64,000 nt of DNA from Pseudoduganella albidiflava (GTDB taxonomy: Bacteria > Pseudomonadota > Gammaproteobacteria > Burkholderiales > Burkholderiaceae_D), in the NCBI RefSeq assembly GCF_004322755.1, contig NZ_CP036401.1, positions 2,356,001 through 2,420,000 on the forward strand, given 5' to 3'. This document shows positions 45,976 through 56,421 of the stretch, in pieces. The notes under the pieces are model-generated. The model had not been told where the DNA came from and did no database searches. It worked only from the letters and a program-made list of their open reading frames with translations. Position 1 is the first letter of the stretch. Each line of letters begins with the position of its first letter. The translations under genes were made by a program, and so were the position numbers.

Positions 45976-46809
45976 ATGCTGAAAACCCGGATCATTACTG
46001 CCGTCATCCTGTTCGTCGTGCTGGTGGCGGTGCTGTTCTCCGGTTCGCTGCCGGCCGTGCAGGCACTGGTCGCCGTCGCGTTCCTCGCCGTCACCTGGGA
46101 AAGCTTCCGGCTCTTCAAGCTGCGCGCACCCATCGTCGTCGCGGCCTGCTGGACGGTGGCCTTCGCCTACACGTTCTTCTTCAACGCCGGCCTGGAGCAG
46201 GCCCGCTTCTGGCTCGCGCTGGGCGTGGCGATCTGGCTGCTGCGCTTCTTCCCGTCGCTGAAGGTGGGCCTGCCGCCGCTGGAAGGCTTCGGCAACACGC
46301 TGCTGGCGATGGTGTACGCGGCCACGGTGGTCTCGTGCTTCGTGGCGATCCTCGTGCTGTTCCAGCGTTCCGCGCTGTACCTGGTCTCCGCGATGGCGCT
46401 TGTGTTCATCGCCGACATCGGTGCGTATGCCGCCGGCAAGAAATTCGGCAGGCGCAAGCTGGCCCCCTCGATTTCACCCGGCAAGTCGGTCGAAGGCGCG
46501 ATCGGCGGCTGGATCGCCGTGCTCGTGCTGTCCATCGCCACCATCCTGGCCGCCCCCTACCAGCCGTGGCTGCAGGATACCTTCGCCGTGCGCATGCAGG
46601 CGAAACTGGGCTGGGGCATTGCCCTGGTCACGCTCTCCATCATCGTCGGCGCGTCGATCGTCGGCGACCTGTTCGAATCCCAGCTGAAGCGCCGCGCCGG
46701 CTTCAAGGACAGCAGCAACCTGCTGCCCGGCCACGGCGGCGTGCTCGACCGTATTGATGCGCTGGTACCGGTCCTGCCGATCGCGGCACTGATCGGCGGC
46801 TGGCTGTAA
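45976..46809 (+). CDS. cdsA: Phosphatidate cytidylyltransferase
   Basis: A 277-residue membrane enzyme making CDP-diacylglycerol, the precursor of all phospholipids. It has about seven to eight hydrophobic helices. The CDS signature is seen as the SQLKRRAGFKDSSNLLPGHG segment followed by GVLDRIDALV near residues 235-265, with GKKFGRRKLAPSISPGKSVE earlier. It lies between uppS and dxr as in other betaproteobacteria. Confidence 0.96.
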   Translation: MLKTRIITAVILFVVLVAVLFSGSLPAVQALVAVAFLAVTWESFRLFKLRAPIVVAACWTVAFAYTFFFNAGLEQARFWLALGVAIWLLRFFPSLKVGLPPLEGFGNTLLAMVYAATVVSCFVAILVLFQRSALYLVSAMALVFIADIGAYAAGKKFGRRKLAPSISPGKSVEGAIGGWIAVLVLSIATILAAPYQPWLQDTFAVRMQAKLGWGIALVTLSIIVGASIVGDLFESQLKRRAGFKDSSNLLPGHGGVLDRIDALVPVLPIAALIGGWL

Positions 46810-46926
46810 CGCGAACATGCCGGCATCGGCCCTGGCGTCGACGTGGCCTTGCGCCGTGCCACGAGCACCGGTAGCGGCGCCATGTCCGGCCATCGCCGAT
46901 CCTGGCGAGTTTCAAAGGAAATGACA

Positions 46927-48129
46927 ATGCAAAGCATCACCATCCTCGGCGCCACCGGCTCGATCGGCGTCTCCACGCTCGACGTCATCGCGCGCCATCC
47001 CGACCGTTACACCGTGTACGCGCTGTCCGCGCACAGCCGGGTCGAGGAACTGGCCGCGCAGTGCCGGCAGTTCCAGCCGAAAGTGGCCGTCGTGGGCAGC
47101 GCCGACGCGGCGGACCAGCTGGCCGCGCTGCTGCGGGCGATGGGGCTGGCAACCCAGGTGGCGTGGGGCGAACAGGCGCTGTGCGACATCGCCGCCGCCG
47201 GCGAAGTCGACGGCGTGATGGCCGCGATCGTGGGCGCCGCCGGCCTGGCACCCACGCTGGCCGCCGCGCGGGCCGGCAAGAAGGTCATGCTGGCCAACAA
47301 GGAGGCGCTGGTGATGTCCGGCCAGCTGTTCATGGATGCCGTGCAGGAAAGCGGCGCCACGCTGCTGCCGATCGACTCCGAGCACAACGCCATCTTCCAG
47401 TGCCTGCCGGCCGACTACCGCCGCGTGCCCGCGGCCGCCGGCGTCACCAAGATCCTGCTCACCGCCTCCGGCGGGCCGTTCCTGAAGCGCGCCGTGGAGA
47501 CGCTCGATGCCGTCACGCCCGCCGAAGCGTGCAAGCATCCTAAGTGGGTGATGGGCCGCAAGATCTCGGTCGACTCCGCCACGATGATGAACAAGGGCCT
47601 GGAAGTGATCGAGGCGCACTGGCTGTTCGGCGCGCCGGCCGCGCAGATCGAGGTCGTGATCCACCCGCAATCGGTGATCCACTCGATGGTGTCGTATGCC
47701 GACGGTTCGGTGATCGCCGAGCTGGGCAATCCGGACATGCGCACGCCGATCGCCAACGCGCTGGCTTACCCGGAACGCATCGACTCGGGTGTCGCCCAGC
47801 TCGACCTCACGCAGGTCGGCACGCTGCAATTCGAGAAGCCCGACTTCAACCGTTTCCCCTGCCTGGCGCTGGCGTATGGTGCCCTGAACGCCGGCGGCAC
47901 CGCGCCGGCACTGCTCAACGCGGCCAACGAAGTGGCCGTGCAAGCCTTCCTCGACGAGCGCATCGGTTTCCGCCAGATCGACCGCGTGATCGCCGGCGTG
48001 ATGGATGCGCTGCCGCACGGCCCGGCGTCGTCGATCGATGCCGTGATGGCGCAGGATGCGGCGGCCCGTGCCGCGGCCGAACGCGCCATCGCCGCCCTTG
48101 GCCATCCGCTGAAGGTGGCCAGCGCCTGA
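46927..48129 (+). CDS. dxr: 1-deoxy-D-xylulose 5-phosphate reductoisomerase
   Basis: A 400-residue enzyme (IspC) making MEP in the non-mevalonate isoprenoid pathway with NADPH. The N-terminal nucleotide site is [19 protein letters not shown]; catalytic parts are [32 protein letters not shown] and [20 protein letters not shown]. The start at 46927 is preferred because AAGGAA stands 6 bases upstream; an ATG two codons earlier touches that site directly. Confidence 0.98.
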   Translation: MQSITILGATGSIGVSTLDVIARHPDRYTVYALSAHSRVEELAAQCRQFQPKVAVVGSADAADQLAALLRAMGLATQVAWGEQALCDIAAAGEVDGVMAAIVGAAGLAPTLAAARAGKKVMLANKEALVMSGQLFMDAVQESGATLLPIDSEHNAIFQCLPADYRRVPAAAGVTKILLTASGGPFLKRAVETLDAVTPAEACKHPKWVMGRKISVDSATMMNKGLEVIEAHWLFGAPAAQIEVVIHPQSVIHSMVSYADGSVIAELGNPDMRTPIANALAYPERIDSGVAQLDLTQVGTLQFEKPDFNRFPCLALAYGALNAGGTAPALLNAANEVAVQAFLDERIGFRQIDRVIAGVMDALPHGPASSIDAVMAQDAAARAAAERAIAALGHPLKVASA

Positions 48130-48145
48130 CCGGGTTACACTCGGT

Positions 48146-48360
48146 AGGCTGAGATGCATCCAGCCGGATTTCAGCCGGCTGAGATCCACGCCCGCTGGAT
48201 TCGCCCCGGCTGATTTTCACCTGGTTGAATTCAACCTGGCTGAAACTCACCTGGCCGAATTCACCTGGCAAATATTTACCCGGCTGAGTTTGACTCGACT
48301 GAATTCGCCCAGAACGATTCCGCCCGACCCGCTTTTCAACCGACCTGACTTCCACCCGAG
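48146..48360 (+). pseudogene. 15-base periodic array, decayed pentapeptide-repeat fragment
   Basis: Between dxr and rseP the DNA repeats with a 15-base period; ten units from 48206 to 48355 follow CTGGCTGAATTTCAC, with one 14-base and one 16-base unit. Translated in the plus direction, the units read AGFAP, ADFHL, VEFNL, AETHL, AEFT, and after the 14-base unit in the next frame ANIYP, AEFDS, TEFAQ. This is the A(D/N)(L/F)xx pattern of pentapeptide-repeat proteins. No start codon or ribosome site is seen, so it is probably a remnant. Confidence 0.55.
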
Positions 48361-48369
48361 ACTATCGCC

Positions 48370-49728
48370 ATGAACCTGCTGCAGACGGTCGCCGCCTTCC
48401 TCGTTGCACTGGGCACGCTGGTGGTCATCCACGAACTGGGCCACTACCTGGTGGCGCGCTGGTGCGGCGTGAAGGTGCTGCGCTTCTCGGTCGGCATGGG
48501 CCGCGTGGTGTGGTCGCGCAAGATCGGTCCGGACCAGACCGAATGGGCCGTTTCCGCGCTGCCGCTGGGCGGCTACGTGAAGATGCTCGACGCGCGCGAC
48601 CAGGATGTGAAGGACATCCCCGCCGCCGACCTGCCGCGCGAATTCACGCGGCAGAACGTGTGGAAGCGCATCGCCATCGTGGCCGCGGGGCCGATCGCCA
48701 ACTTCCTGCTGGCGATCGTGCTGTTCGCCGGCCTGTACATGGTCGGCATCGAGGAGCCGGCCACGCGTATCGCGGCGCCCGGCGCGCAGACACCGGCCGC
48801 GCTGGCGGGCCTCGATCGCGACGACGTGATCCGCGCCGTCAACGGCAATGCCGTCGCCGGCTGGTCCGAGCTGCGCTGGCAGCTCATCGAAGCGGTCGTC
48901 GCATCGAAGGACGGCGAGGGTGCCCGCATCGAGGCGGAGCGGCCGGGCCGCGGCCGCTTCACGTTCACTGTGCCTGCCGCCACGCTGCGCGCCATCGACC
49001 TCGACGGCGACGTGCCGGGCGAGCTGGGTTTCAACATCTGGCTGCCGGCGCCGGTGCTGGGCAAGGTCGATCCGGCCGGCGCCGGTGCCCGCGCCGGCCT
49101 GCGCGGCGGCGACCAGGTGGTGGCGATGGATGGCAAGGCGGTGCTCGATATCGGCGCGTTCAGCGCCGCCATCCGCGAGGCCGCGGCACGCACCGTGCAG
49201 CTCGACGTGCGGCGCGATGGCGAAACGATGCGGGTGCTGGTGGTGCCCGAAGCGGTGGCCGGTAAAGACGGTGTAACAGTCGGTAAGATCAAGGTCGAGC
49301 TGCTGGGCCGGCCGGATATGATCGTCGTGGCCGACGGGCCGTTCGCAGCGGTGGCCAAGGCGGCGCGCAAGGTGTGGGACACCAGCGTGCTGACGGTCCG
49401 CATGATCGGCCGGATGATCATCGGCGAGGTCTCGTGGAAGAACGTCACCGGCCCGATCACGATCGCCGATTACGCGGGCCAGAGTTCACGCATCGGCCTG
49501 GCGAGCTACCTGTCCTTCGTGGCCGTCGTCAGCATCAGCCTTGGGGTGATGAATTTGCTCCCGATACCGGTTCTGGATGGCGGCCATTTGCTGTATTATT
49601 CGCTGGAAGTTTTGACTGGGCGCCCGGTGCCGGAGCGTTTTGGGGAGATTGCACAGCGTCTGGGTGTCGGGTTGTTGGTGACCTTGATGGCGCTCGCTGT
49701 GTTCAACGATGTCGCGCGGTTGCTGTGA
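48370..49728 (+). CDS. rseP: RIP metalloprotease RseP (site-2 protease)
   Basis: A 452-residue inner-membrane zinc protease that cuts anti-sigma factor within the membrane in the envelope stress response. The zinc site H21ELGH lies in the first membrane helix (TLVVIHELGHYLVARWCGVK). PDZ regions lie at about 115-200 and 210-290 (LDRDDVIRAVNGNAVAGWSE, GARAGLRGGDQVVAMDGKAV). The C-terminal MNLLPIPVLDGGHLLYYSLE gives the third metal ligand. Directly upstream of bamA, as usual. Confidence 0.97.
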   Translation: MNLLQTVAAFLVALGTLVVIHELGHYLVARWCGVKVLRFSVGMGRVVWSRKIGPDQTEWAVSALPLGGYVKMLDARDQDVKDIPAADLPREFTRQNVWKRIAIVAAGPIANFLLAIVLFAGLYMVGIEEPATRIAAPGAQTPAALAGLDRDDVIRAVNGNAVAGWSELRWQLIEAVVASKDGEGARIEAERPGRGRFTFTVPAATLRAIDLDGDVPGELGFNIWLPAPVLGKVDPAGAGARAGLRGGDQVVAMDGKAVLDIGAFSAAIREAAARTVQLDVRRDGETMRVLVVPEAVAGKDGVTVGKIKVELLGRPDMIVVADGPFAAVAKAARKVWDTSVLTVRMIGRMIIGEVSWKNVTGPITIADYAGQSSRIGLASYLSFVAVVSISLGVMNLLPIPVLDGGHLLYYSLEVLTGRPVPERFGEIAQRLGVGLLVTLMALAVFNDVARLL

Positions 49729-49843
49729 TCCGCCTGGCCGCGTGTGCAGTCTCGTATTTGGGAAGCTGGTTCGGAATGATTGCGGGCGAGGTGTCGAAAG
49801 GTGCTGTCCGGATTATCGCGAAGCAGCTTCCGAGCCAATTTTA

Positions 49844-52183
49844 ATGCCAATGAAATTCATTTCTGACCGCTTTGCCTCGCCTTCATTTCGCCGCACCCTG
49901 ATCGGCGCCGCTGTACTGGCTTTCTGCTCCGGCAGCGCTTTCGCCGTCCAACCCTTCGTCGTCAAGGATATCCGCGTCGAAGGCATCCAGCGTACCGAAG
50001 CGGGCACCGTGTTCAGCTACCTGCCGGTGCGCGTGGGCGAAACGTTCAGCGACGATAAATCCGTCACCACGATCAAGGCGCTGTACGCGACCGGCATCTT
50101 CAAGGACGTGCGGCTGGAAAAGGACGGCGACGTGCTCGTCGTGATCGTCGAGGAACGCCCGGCGATCGCCAAGGTCGACTTCACCGGCACGCAGGAATTC
50201 GAGAAGGACATGCTGGTCACCGCGCTGAAGGATATCGGCGTGGGCGAAGCCAAGACCTTCGACAAGGCCACCGTCGACCGCGCCGAGCAGGAACTGAAGC
50301 GGCAATACCTGTCGCGCGGCCTGTATGGCGTGAAGGTCACCACCACGGTCACGCCGATGGAGCGCAACCGCGTGTCGATCATGTTCAATGTCGACGAAGG
50401 CGAGATCGCCCGCATCAAGCAGATCAACATCGTCGGCAACAAGGTCTTCTCCGACAAGGAACTGCGCAAGGAACTGGAACTGAACACGTCCGGCTGGTTC
50501 AGCTGGTACACCAAGGCCGACCAGTATTCCAAGACCAAGCTGACCGGCGACCTGGAATCGCTGAAGTCGTTCTACCTGGACCGCGGCTACGTGGAGATGA
50601 ACGTCGATTCCACCCAGGTCTCGATCACGCCGGACAAGAAGGACATCTACCTCACCATCAACATCACCGAAGGCGAGAAGTACACGGTCTCCGACATCAA
50701 GTTCGAAGGCGAGATGTATGGCCGCGAAGACGAACTGCGTTCGCTGGTGCTGCTGAAGAAGGGTGAAACGTATTCCGGTGCGCGCCTGACCGCCACCAAC
50801 AAGCTGATCACCGACCGCCTGGGCAATTTCGGCTTCGCCTTCGCCAACGTGAACGCCAACCCGGAAGTGAACCGTGAAAAGCGCGAAGTCGCGTTCACGT
50901 TCTTCATCGATCCGGGCAAGCGCGCCTACGTGCGCCACATGAACATCCAGGGCAACACCACCACGCGCGACGAAGTGATCCGCCGCGAATTCCGCCAGTT
51001 CGAATCGAGCTGGTACGACGCCAACAAGGTCAAGCTGTCGCGCGACCGCGTGGACCGCCTGGGCTACTTCAAGGACGTGACGGTCGACACGCCGGAAGCG
51101 CAGGGCACTTCCGACCAGGTGGACGTGAACCTGACGGTGGTGGAAAAGCCGACCGGCAACTTCCAGATCGGCGGCGCGTTCTCGCAGGCCGAGAAGTTCA
51201 GCCTGTCGGCCTCGATCCAGCAGGCCAACTTCGCCGGCTCCGGCAACACCGTGGGCCTGGAACTGAACACAAGCAAGTACAGCCGCACGATCGCCTTCTC
51301 GCAGACCAATCCGTACTACACGGACGACGGCGTGTCGCAGAGCTACGAGCTGTACCTGCGTACCTTCGACCCGCCGGCCGTCAACACGGGTATGTACTCG
51401 ATCAAGCAGACCGGCGGCCGCGTCAGCTGGGGCGTGCCGTTCTCCGAAGTCGATACCGTGTTCTTCGGCATCGGCCTGGAACGCGCCACGATCAAGACCG
51501 ACGTGACCAGCCCGAACTACTTCAAGCAGTACGTGCGCGACCTGGGCGGCCCGGCCAGCGGCGAAGGCGAGGTATCGTCCAACTCGGTGCCGCTGACGAT
51601 CGCGTGGGGCCGCGACAGCCGCGACAGCGCCGTCACGCCGACCATCGGCCGCTACCAGCGCGCCAACCTGGAGATCGACCTGATCGGCGACTCGAAGTAC
51701 GTGCGCGCCGTCTACGAGCAGCAGTGGTACCGCCCGATCACGAGCTGGGCCACGCTGGCGCTGAAGGGCGAGTTCGACTATGGCCACGGCATCGGCGACC
51801 GGCCGTATCCGGTGTTCAAGAACTTCTACGCCGGCGGTATCGGCTCGGTGCGCGGCTACTACAGCTCGTCGCTGGGTTACCTCGACACCAACGGCGACGC
51901 GCTGGGCGGCGCATCGCGCCTGATCGGCAATGCCGAGCTGCAATTCCCGTTCCCCGGCCAGGGCAAGGACCGCAGCCTGCGCTGGTTCGCCTTCTTCGAT
52001 GGCGGCCAGGTCTACCAGGAAGGGGCCAAGATGCGCCTGTCCGAGCTGCGCTTCTCGACCGGTCTTGGCGTGAGCTGGATTTCCCCGGTAGGCCCGCTGA
52101 AGTTGAGTTATGCTAAGCCTATTAACCCGATATTTGGCGACCGCCTGGAGCGCTTCCAGTTCCAGATGGGTACCGGCTTCTGA
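49844..52183 (+). CDS. bamA: Outer membrane protein assembly factor BamA
   Basis: A 779-residue essential Omp85 protein that inserts beta-barrels into the outer membrane. The start at 49844 gives a signal peptide ending SGSAFA before VQPFVVKDIRVEGIQRTEAG. Five POTRA domains span about 28-430 (KQINIVGNKVFSDKELRKEL, RHMNIQGNTTTRDEVIRREF). The barrel ends with LGVSWISPVGPLKLSYAKPI and a terminal FQMGTGF, and loop 6 carries the VRGY motif in GSVRGYYSSS. No strong ribosome site is visible; a second ATG is two codons on. Confidence 0.98.
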   Translation: MPMKFISDRFASPSFRRTLIGAAVLAFCSGSAFAVQPFVVKDIRVEGIQRTEAGTVFSYLPVRVGETFSDDKSVTTIKALYATGIFKDVRLEKDGDVLVVIVEERPAIAKVDFTGTQEFEKDMLVTALKDIGVGEAKTFDKATVDRAEQELKRQYLSRGLYGVKVTTTVTPMERNRVSIMFNVDEGEIARIKQINIVGNKVFSDKELRKELELNTSGWFSWYTKADQYSKTKLTGDLESLKSFYLDRGYVEMNVDSTQVSITPDKKDIYLTINITEGEKYTVSDIKFEGEMYGREDELRSLVLLKKGETYSGARLTATNKLITDRLGNFGFAFANVNANPEVNREKREVAFTFFIDPGKRAYVRHMNIQGNTTTRDEVIRREFRQFESSWYDANKVKLSRDRVDRLGYFKDVTVDTPEAQGTSDQVDVNLTVVEKPTGNFQIGGAFSQAEKFSLSASIQQANFAGSGNTVGLELNTSKYSRTIAFSQTNPYYTDDGVSQSYELYLRTFDPPAVNTGMYSIKQTGGRVSWGVPFSEVDTVFFGIGLERATIKTDVTSPNYFKQYVRDLGGPASGEGEVSSNSVPLTIAWGRDSRDSAVTPTIGRYQRANLEIDLIGDSKYVRAVYEQQWYRPITSWATLALKGEFDYGHGIGDRPYPVFKNFYAGGIGSVRGYYSSSLGYLDTNGDALGGASRLIGNAELQFPFPGQGKDRSLRWFAFFDGGQVYQEGAKMRLSELRFSTGLGVSWISPVGPLKLSYAKPINPIFGDRLERFQFQMGTGF

Positions 52184-52240
52184 TGCCGGCAATGGCGCGC
52201 ATCGGGTGATGTCGGGGCAATTGAGTAGAGGAGAATCATC

Positions 52241-52774
52241 TTGAAGACTGCATCTGCCACGCTTGGCAAGCTGTTCGCCATCATGGCGCTGGGCTCGCTG
52301 GTGCTGGGGACCGCGCTGGGGACTGCGCATGCGCAGAATGCGCAGTCGTCGCGGATCGCCTGGCTGAGCCCGGAGCGCATCTATAACGAATCCAAGCTGG
52401 CCAAGCTGGCCGGCGACAAGCTGAAGGAAGAATTCTCGCCGCGCGAGAAGGCCCTCAACGAACTGGGTGCGCGCCTGAAGACCGCCACCGAAAAATACAC
52501 GAAGGACGAGCCCACGCTGGGTGAGCTGGACCGTGCCAAGCGCCAGCGCGAAGTGGTGGAGCTGGACAAGGATCTCCAGCGCCGCCAGCGCGAATTCCGC
52601 GAAGACCTGTCCCAGCGGACCAACGAGGAACGCGCCGCCATCGCCGAGAAGGCCACGCGGATCATCAAGCAGCTGGCGCTGACCGAAGGGTTCGACATCG
52701 TGCTGCAGGATGCCGTGTGGGCCAACCCGCGCATCGACATCACCGACAAGGTGCTGGCGGCACTCGACAAGTAA
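52241..52774 (+). CDS. skp: Periplasmic chaperone Skp/OmpH
   Basis: A 177-residue periplasmic chaperone that holds unfolded outer-membrane proteins for BamA. The start is TTG at 52241 with AGAGGAG 7 bases upstream. The signal peptide (about 1-31) ends GTAHA, followed by SSRIAWLSPERIYNESKLAK and a long coiled helix pair rich in Glu, Arg and Lys (RAKRQREVVELDKDLQRRQR), then DIVLQDAVWANPRIDITDKV. It lies between bamA and lpxD, the usual place. Confidence 0.95.
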   Translation: MKTASATLGKLFAIMALGSLVLGTALGTAHAQNAQSSRIAWLSPERIYNESKLAKLAGDKLKEEFSPREKALNELGARLKTATEKYTKDEPTLGELDRAKRQREVVELDKDLQRRQREFREDLSQRTNEERAAIAEKATRIIKQLALTEGFDIVLQDAVWANPRIDITDKVLAALDK

Positions 52775-52846
52775 TCACCGAAACGCCGGCCAGCCTGTCG
52801 CTCTGCGGTGGGCTGGCCGGCTTTTCCACTTTTGATTGGATAGTAC

Positions 52847-53917
52847 ATGGGCATTCGACTGGGAGACCTGGTCGAGCGCTTCGGCGGAGAGTTGATCGGC
52901 GACCCCGACCTGCAGGTGGTGGGGATCGCGCCATTGACGGACGCCGGCGTTTCACACATCAGTTTCCTCTCCAACAGCAAATTCCGCGCGCAGGCCGGGC
53001 AGAGCCGCGCCGCCGCGCTGATCCTGTCGCCCAACGATGACCCGCTCGTCGCCCAGGCCTATGCCGGCGCGCGCATCGTCACGAAGAACCCGTATGCGTA
53101 CTTCGCGCGCGCCGCGCAGTACTTCGGGGCGCTGACGGCGCACGTGCCGGCGCCGGGCATCCACCCCACGGCGTACGTGGACCCGTCCGCGCAGGTCGAT
53201 GCCACGGCCCATATCGGGCCGCATGTAACGGTCGAGGCCGGCGCCATCGTCAAGGCCCATGCCGTGATCGATTCCGGCTGCTTCATCGGCCGCGAAGCCG
53301 TGATCGGCGAGGGCACGCACTTCTTCGCCAACGTCACGTTTCACGCGCGCTGCGTGATCGGCGCGCGTGGCATCCTGCACTCTGGCGCCGTGATCGGCAC
53401 CGACGGCTTCGGTTTCGCCAATGAAGGCGGGGTCTACATCAAGATCCCGCAGGTCGGCCGCGTGGTGATCGGCGACGACGTCGATATCGGCGCCAACACC
53501 ACGGTGGACCGCGGTGCGCTGGCCGACACGGTCATCGAGGACGGCGTCAAGCTCGACAACCAGATCCAGATCGGCCACAACTGCCACATCGGCGCGCACA
53601 CGGCCATGGCCGGCTGCGTGGGCGTGGCCGGCAGCGCGAAGATCGGCAAGTATTGCACGTTCGGCGGCGCGGCGATGGTGCTGGGCCACCTGACGATCGT
53701 CGATCACGTGCACGTGTCGTCGGCCAGCATGGTGTCGCGCTCGATCATGGAGCCGGGGCAGTACACCGGCTTCTACCCGCTGGCGAAAAACAGCGAATGG
53801 GAGAAATCCGCGGCCATCGTGCGGAACCTGGGGGCCATGCGCGAGAAGATCCGCGCACTCGAGAAATCGATCAAGACGATCAATAACAAAACCAACGAGC
53901 AAGAAGACGAATCATGA
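52847..53917 (+). CDS. lpxD: UDP-3-O-acylglucosamine N-acyltransferase LpxD
   Basis: A 356-residue lipid A enzyme adding the second acyl chain to UDP-3-O-acylglucosamine. The N-terminal uridine-binding domain (1-110, [20 protein letters not shown]) is followed by hexapeptide-repeat left-handed beta-helix ([40 protein letters not shown] with the catalytic His in the [17 protein letters not shown] region). The stop overlaps fabZ by 4 bases. Confidence 0.98.
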   Translation: MGIRLGDLVERFGGELIGDPDLQVVGIAPLTDAGVSHISFLSNSKFRAQAGQSRAAALILSPNDDPLVAQAYAGARIVTKNPYAYFARAAQYFGALTAHVPAPGIHPTAYVDPSAQVDATAHIGPHVTVEAGAIVKAHAVIDSGCFIGREAVIGEGTHFFANVTFHARCVIGARGILHSGAVIGTDGFGFANEGGVYIKIPQVGRVVIGDDVDIGANTTVDRGALADTVIEDGVKLDNQIQIGHNCHIGAHTAMAGCVGVAGSAKIGKYCTFGGAAMVLGHLTIVDHVHVSSASMVSRSIMEPGQYTGFYPLAKNSEWEKSAAIVRNLGAMREKIRALEKSIKTINNKTNEQEDES

Positions 53918-54384
53918 CCACTGCTGAAAACAAGACCCTGTGCATCAACCAGATCAAGGAACTGCTGCCGCACCGCTACCCGCTGCTGCTGGTGGACCGG
54001 GTGCTGAACTGGGAAGCCAACAAGACGATCACCGCCATCAAGAACGTGACCGTCAACGAAGAATTCTTCAACGGCCACTTCCCGCACAAGCCGGTCATGC
54101 CGGGCGTGCTGATGATCGAGGCGATGGCGCAGACCGCGGCCATCCTGTCGTTCCTGACGATGGGCATCAAGCCCGACGAGAACTCGGTGGTCTACTTCGT
54201 TGGCATCGACAACGCGCGCTTCAAGCGCCCGGTGGGCCCCGGCGACCAGCTGAAGATGGACGTCGAGATCGTGCGCGTGTCGCGCGGCATCTGGAAGTAC
54301 AAGGCGGTGGGCAGCGTCGACGGCCAGACCGCGGTCGAGGCGGACCTGATGTGCACCATCCGTAACACCGCCGACGCAGCGTAA
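53914..54384 (+). CDS. fabZ: 3-hydroxyacyl-ACP dehydratase FabZ
   Basis: A 156-residue hot-dog fold dehydratase of fatty acid elongation. The catalytic parts are [18 protein letters not shown] and [20 protein letters not shown] with the active His, followed by [10 protein letters not shown] with the active Glu. It overlaps lpxD by 4 bases and balances fatty acid flow with lipid A synthesis. Confidence 0.98.
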   Translation: MTTAENKTLCINQIKELLPHRYPLLLVDRVLNWEANKTITAIKNVTVNEEFFNGHFPHKPVMPGVLMIEAMAQTAAILSFLTMGIKPDENSVVYFVGIDNARFKRPVGPGDQLKMDVEIVRVSRGIWKYKAVGSVDGQTAVEADLMCTIRNTADAA

Positions 54385-54411
54385 GCCGGTGGGGCAACAG
54401 AAGGAGGCAGC

Positions 54412-55200
54412 ATGACGACCATTCATCCTACCGCGATCGTCGATTCGGGGGCACAGCTGGGCGAGGGCGTGGCGATCGGCGCGTATTCGATCATCGGGCC
54501 CGATGTCGTCATCGGCGACCGCACCTGGGTCGGCCCGCACGTGGTCATCCAGGGCCACACGACGATCGGCACCGACAACAAGTTCTTCCAGTTCTCGTCG
54601 ATCGGCGCGCCGCCGCAGGACAAGAAATGGCACGGCGAGCCGACCCGGCTGGAAATCGGCGACCGCAACACGATCCGCGAATTCTGCACGTTCAACCTGG
54701 GCACGGTGCAGGACAAGGGCGTGACGAAGCTGGGCAACGACAACTGGATCTCGGCCTACGTGCACCTGGCGCACGACTGCGTGGTCGGCAACAACACCAT
54801 CTTCTCGAACAACGCGCAGATGGCGGGGCACGTGGAGATCGGCGACTGGGTCATCATGAGCGGCTACGCCAACGTGCACCAGTTCTGCAAGATCGGCGCG
54901 CATGCCTTCGTCGGCATGAGCACCAGCCTGACGCAGGACGTGCCGCCATTCGTGCTGCTGAACGGGAATCCGGCCCAGGCGCACGGCATCAACATCGAAG
55001 GCCTGAAGCGCCGCGGCTTCACGCGCGAGCAGATCAACGCGCTGCGCACCTCGTACAAGATCCTGTACCGCTCGGGCCACACGCTGGAAGAGGCCAAGGC
55101 GGCGCTGCTCGAGCAGGAGCGGGCCACGCCCGATGCGGCCGCGCAGATCCGCGAATTCCGCACCTTCCTCGACACCGCCTCCCGTGGCATCGTCCGCTGA
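54412..55200 (+). CDS. lpxA: UDP-N-acetylglucosamine acyltransferase LpxA
   Basis: A 262-residue enzyme starting lipid A synthesis by 3-O-acylation of UDP-GlcNAc. Hexapeptide repeats run from the N-terminus (IHPTAIVDSGAQLGEGVAIG). The catalytic region YVHLAHDCVVGNNTIFSNN contains the active His, and MSGYANVHQFCKIGAHAFVG follows. The C-terminal helical domain completes the trimer contact. AGGAGG lies 5 bases before the ATG. Confidence 0.98.
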   Translation: MTTIHPTAIVDSGAQLGEGVAIGAYSIIGPDVVIGDRTWVGPHVVIQGHTTIGTDNKFFQFSSIGAPPQDKKWHGEPTRLEIGDRNTIREFCTFNLGTVQDKGVTKLGNDNWISAYVHLAHDCVVGNNTIFSNNAQMAGHVEIGDWVIMSGYANVHQFCKIGAHAFVGMSTSLTQDVPPFVLLNGNPAQAHGINIEGLKRRGFTREQINALRTSYKILYRSGHTLEEAKAALLEQERATPDAAAQIREFRTFLDTASRGIVR

Positions 55201-55201
55201 G

Positions 55202-56419
55202 ATGCGTGAAGGAAGCCCCAATGCGGCGGCCGCGGCGGCCGGCGGGCTGCCGGCGGCCACTTCGGCGGCCGGGCAGCCGTCCATCGCCATCGTCGCCGGG
55301 GAACCTTCCGGCGACATGCTGGCCGCGCGCCTGCTGGCCGGCCTGCGGCCGCACCTGCCCGAGGCGCGCTTCCACGGCATCGGCGGACCGGCCATGATCG
55401 CCCAGGGTTTCCAGTCGGACGTGCCGCTGGAGACGATGACGGTGCGCGGCCTGTTCGAGATCATCCCCCGCTACCGCGAACTGAAACGCATCCAGCGCAC
55501 CTTGCGCGACCGCCTGCTGGCCGAGCGGCCGGCCGTGTTCATCGGCGCCGACTACCCGGGCTTCAACCTGGGCCTGGAGGGCGAACTGAAGGCGGCCGGC
55601 ATCCCGACCATGCATTACATCGGGCCGCAGATCTGGGCGTGGCGCGGCGGGCGGATCAAGAAGATCGTCAGCAATGTCTCGCACATGCTGGTGATCTTCC
55701 CGTTCGAGGAAGAGATCTACCGCAAGGCCGGCGTGCCGGTGACCTACGTGGGCCACCCGCTGGCGGAACTGATCCCCCTGGTGCCCGACGTGACAGCGGC
55801 GCGCCGCCACCTCGGCCTGGCCGACGACGCCAGGGTGGTCACCATCATGCCGGGCAGCCGGATGGGGGAGCTGAAGTACAACACGGCGGCCTTCATGGGC
55901 GCCGCGAAGCTGCTGCTGCAACGCGAGCCGTCGCTGCATTTCGTGGCGCCGATGGCGGGCGAAAAGCAGAAGGAATACTTCACCAAGCTGGTGCGGGAGG
56001 CCGGCCTGCAGGATGTGCCGGTCCAGCTGCTCGATGGCGAAAGCCACGCGGCGATCTGCGCGGCCGATGCCGTGCTGGTGGCTTCCGGTACCGCGTCGCT
56101 GGAAGTGGCGCTGTACAAGAAGCCGATGGTCATCGCCTACCGGATGATGCGCGCTTCGTGGGAAATCATGCGGCACATGGGCTACCAGCCATGGATCGGC
56201 CTGCCGAACATCCTGGCGCGCGAATTCCTGGTGCCCGAGCTGCTGCAGCACCACGCCAGCCCCGAGTCGCTGGCCGACCATCTGTGGAAGCAATTGACGG
56301 ACGAGGCGCACCGTGCGAACCTGATCCGGCGCTTCACGGACATGCACCACAGCCTGCTGCGCAACTCCGCCGAGGCGAGCGCCGCGGCCGTACTGAACGT
56401 CATAGGAAGAACCAGGTGA
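55202..56419 (+). CDS. lpxB: Lipid-A-disaccharide synthase LpxB
   Basis: A 405-residue GT19 glycosyltransferase joining two acylated glucosamines. The start at 55202 directly follows the lpxA stop. An Ala/Gly-rich leader of about 25 residues precedes the family start [20 protein letters not shown]. Other motifs are [53 protein letters not shown] and [20 protein letters not shown]. The stop shares bases with a GTG that could start rnhB. Confidence 0.97.
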   Translation: MREGSPNAAAAAAGGLPAATSAAGQPSIAIVAGEPSGDMLAARLLAGLRPHLPEARFHGIGGPAMIAQGFQSDVPLETMTVRGLFEIIPRYRELKRIQRTLRDRLLAERPAVFIGADYPGFNLGLEGELKAAGIPTMHYIGPQIWAWRGGRIKKIVSNVSHMLVIFPFEEEIYRKAGVPVTYVGHPLAELIPLVPDVTAARRHLGLADDARVVTIMPGSRMGELKYNTAAFMGAAKLLLQREPSLHFVAPMAGEKQKEYFTKLVREAGLQDVPVQLLDGESHAAICAADAVLVASGTASLEVALYKKPMVIAYRMMRASWEIMRHMGYQPWIGLPNILAREFLVPELLQHHASPESLADHLWKQLTDEAHRANLIRRFTDMHHSLLRNSAEASAAAVLNVIGRTR

Positions 56420-56421
56420 CC

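Noticed and set aside
47915..48355. Minus-strand ORF with five-residue periodicity (VSFSQ, VEFNQ, VKISR) treated as a pentapeptide gene
   Set aside because: Half of it is antisense to dxr and the period is imposed by the 15-base DNA repeat. The plus-strand reading fits the pentapeptide pattern better, so it is reported there as a remnant.
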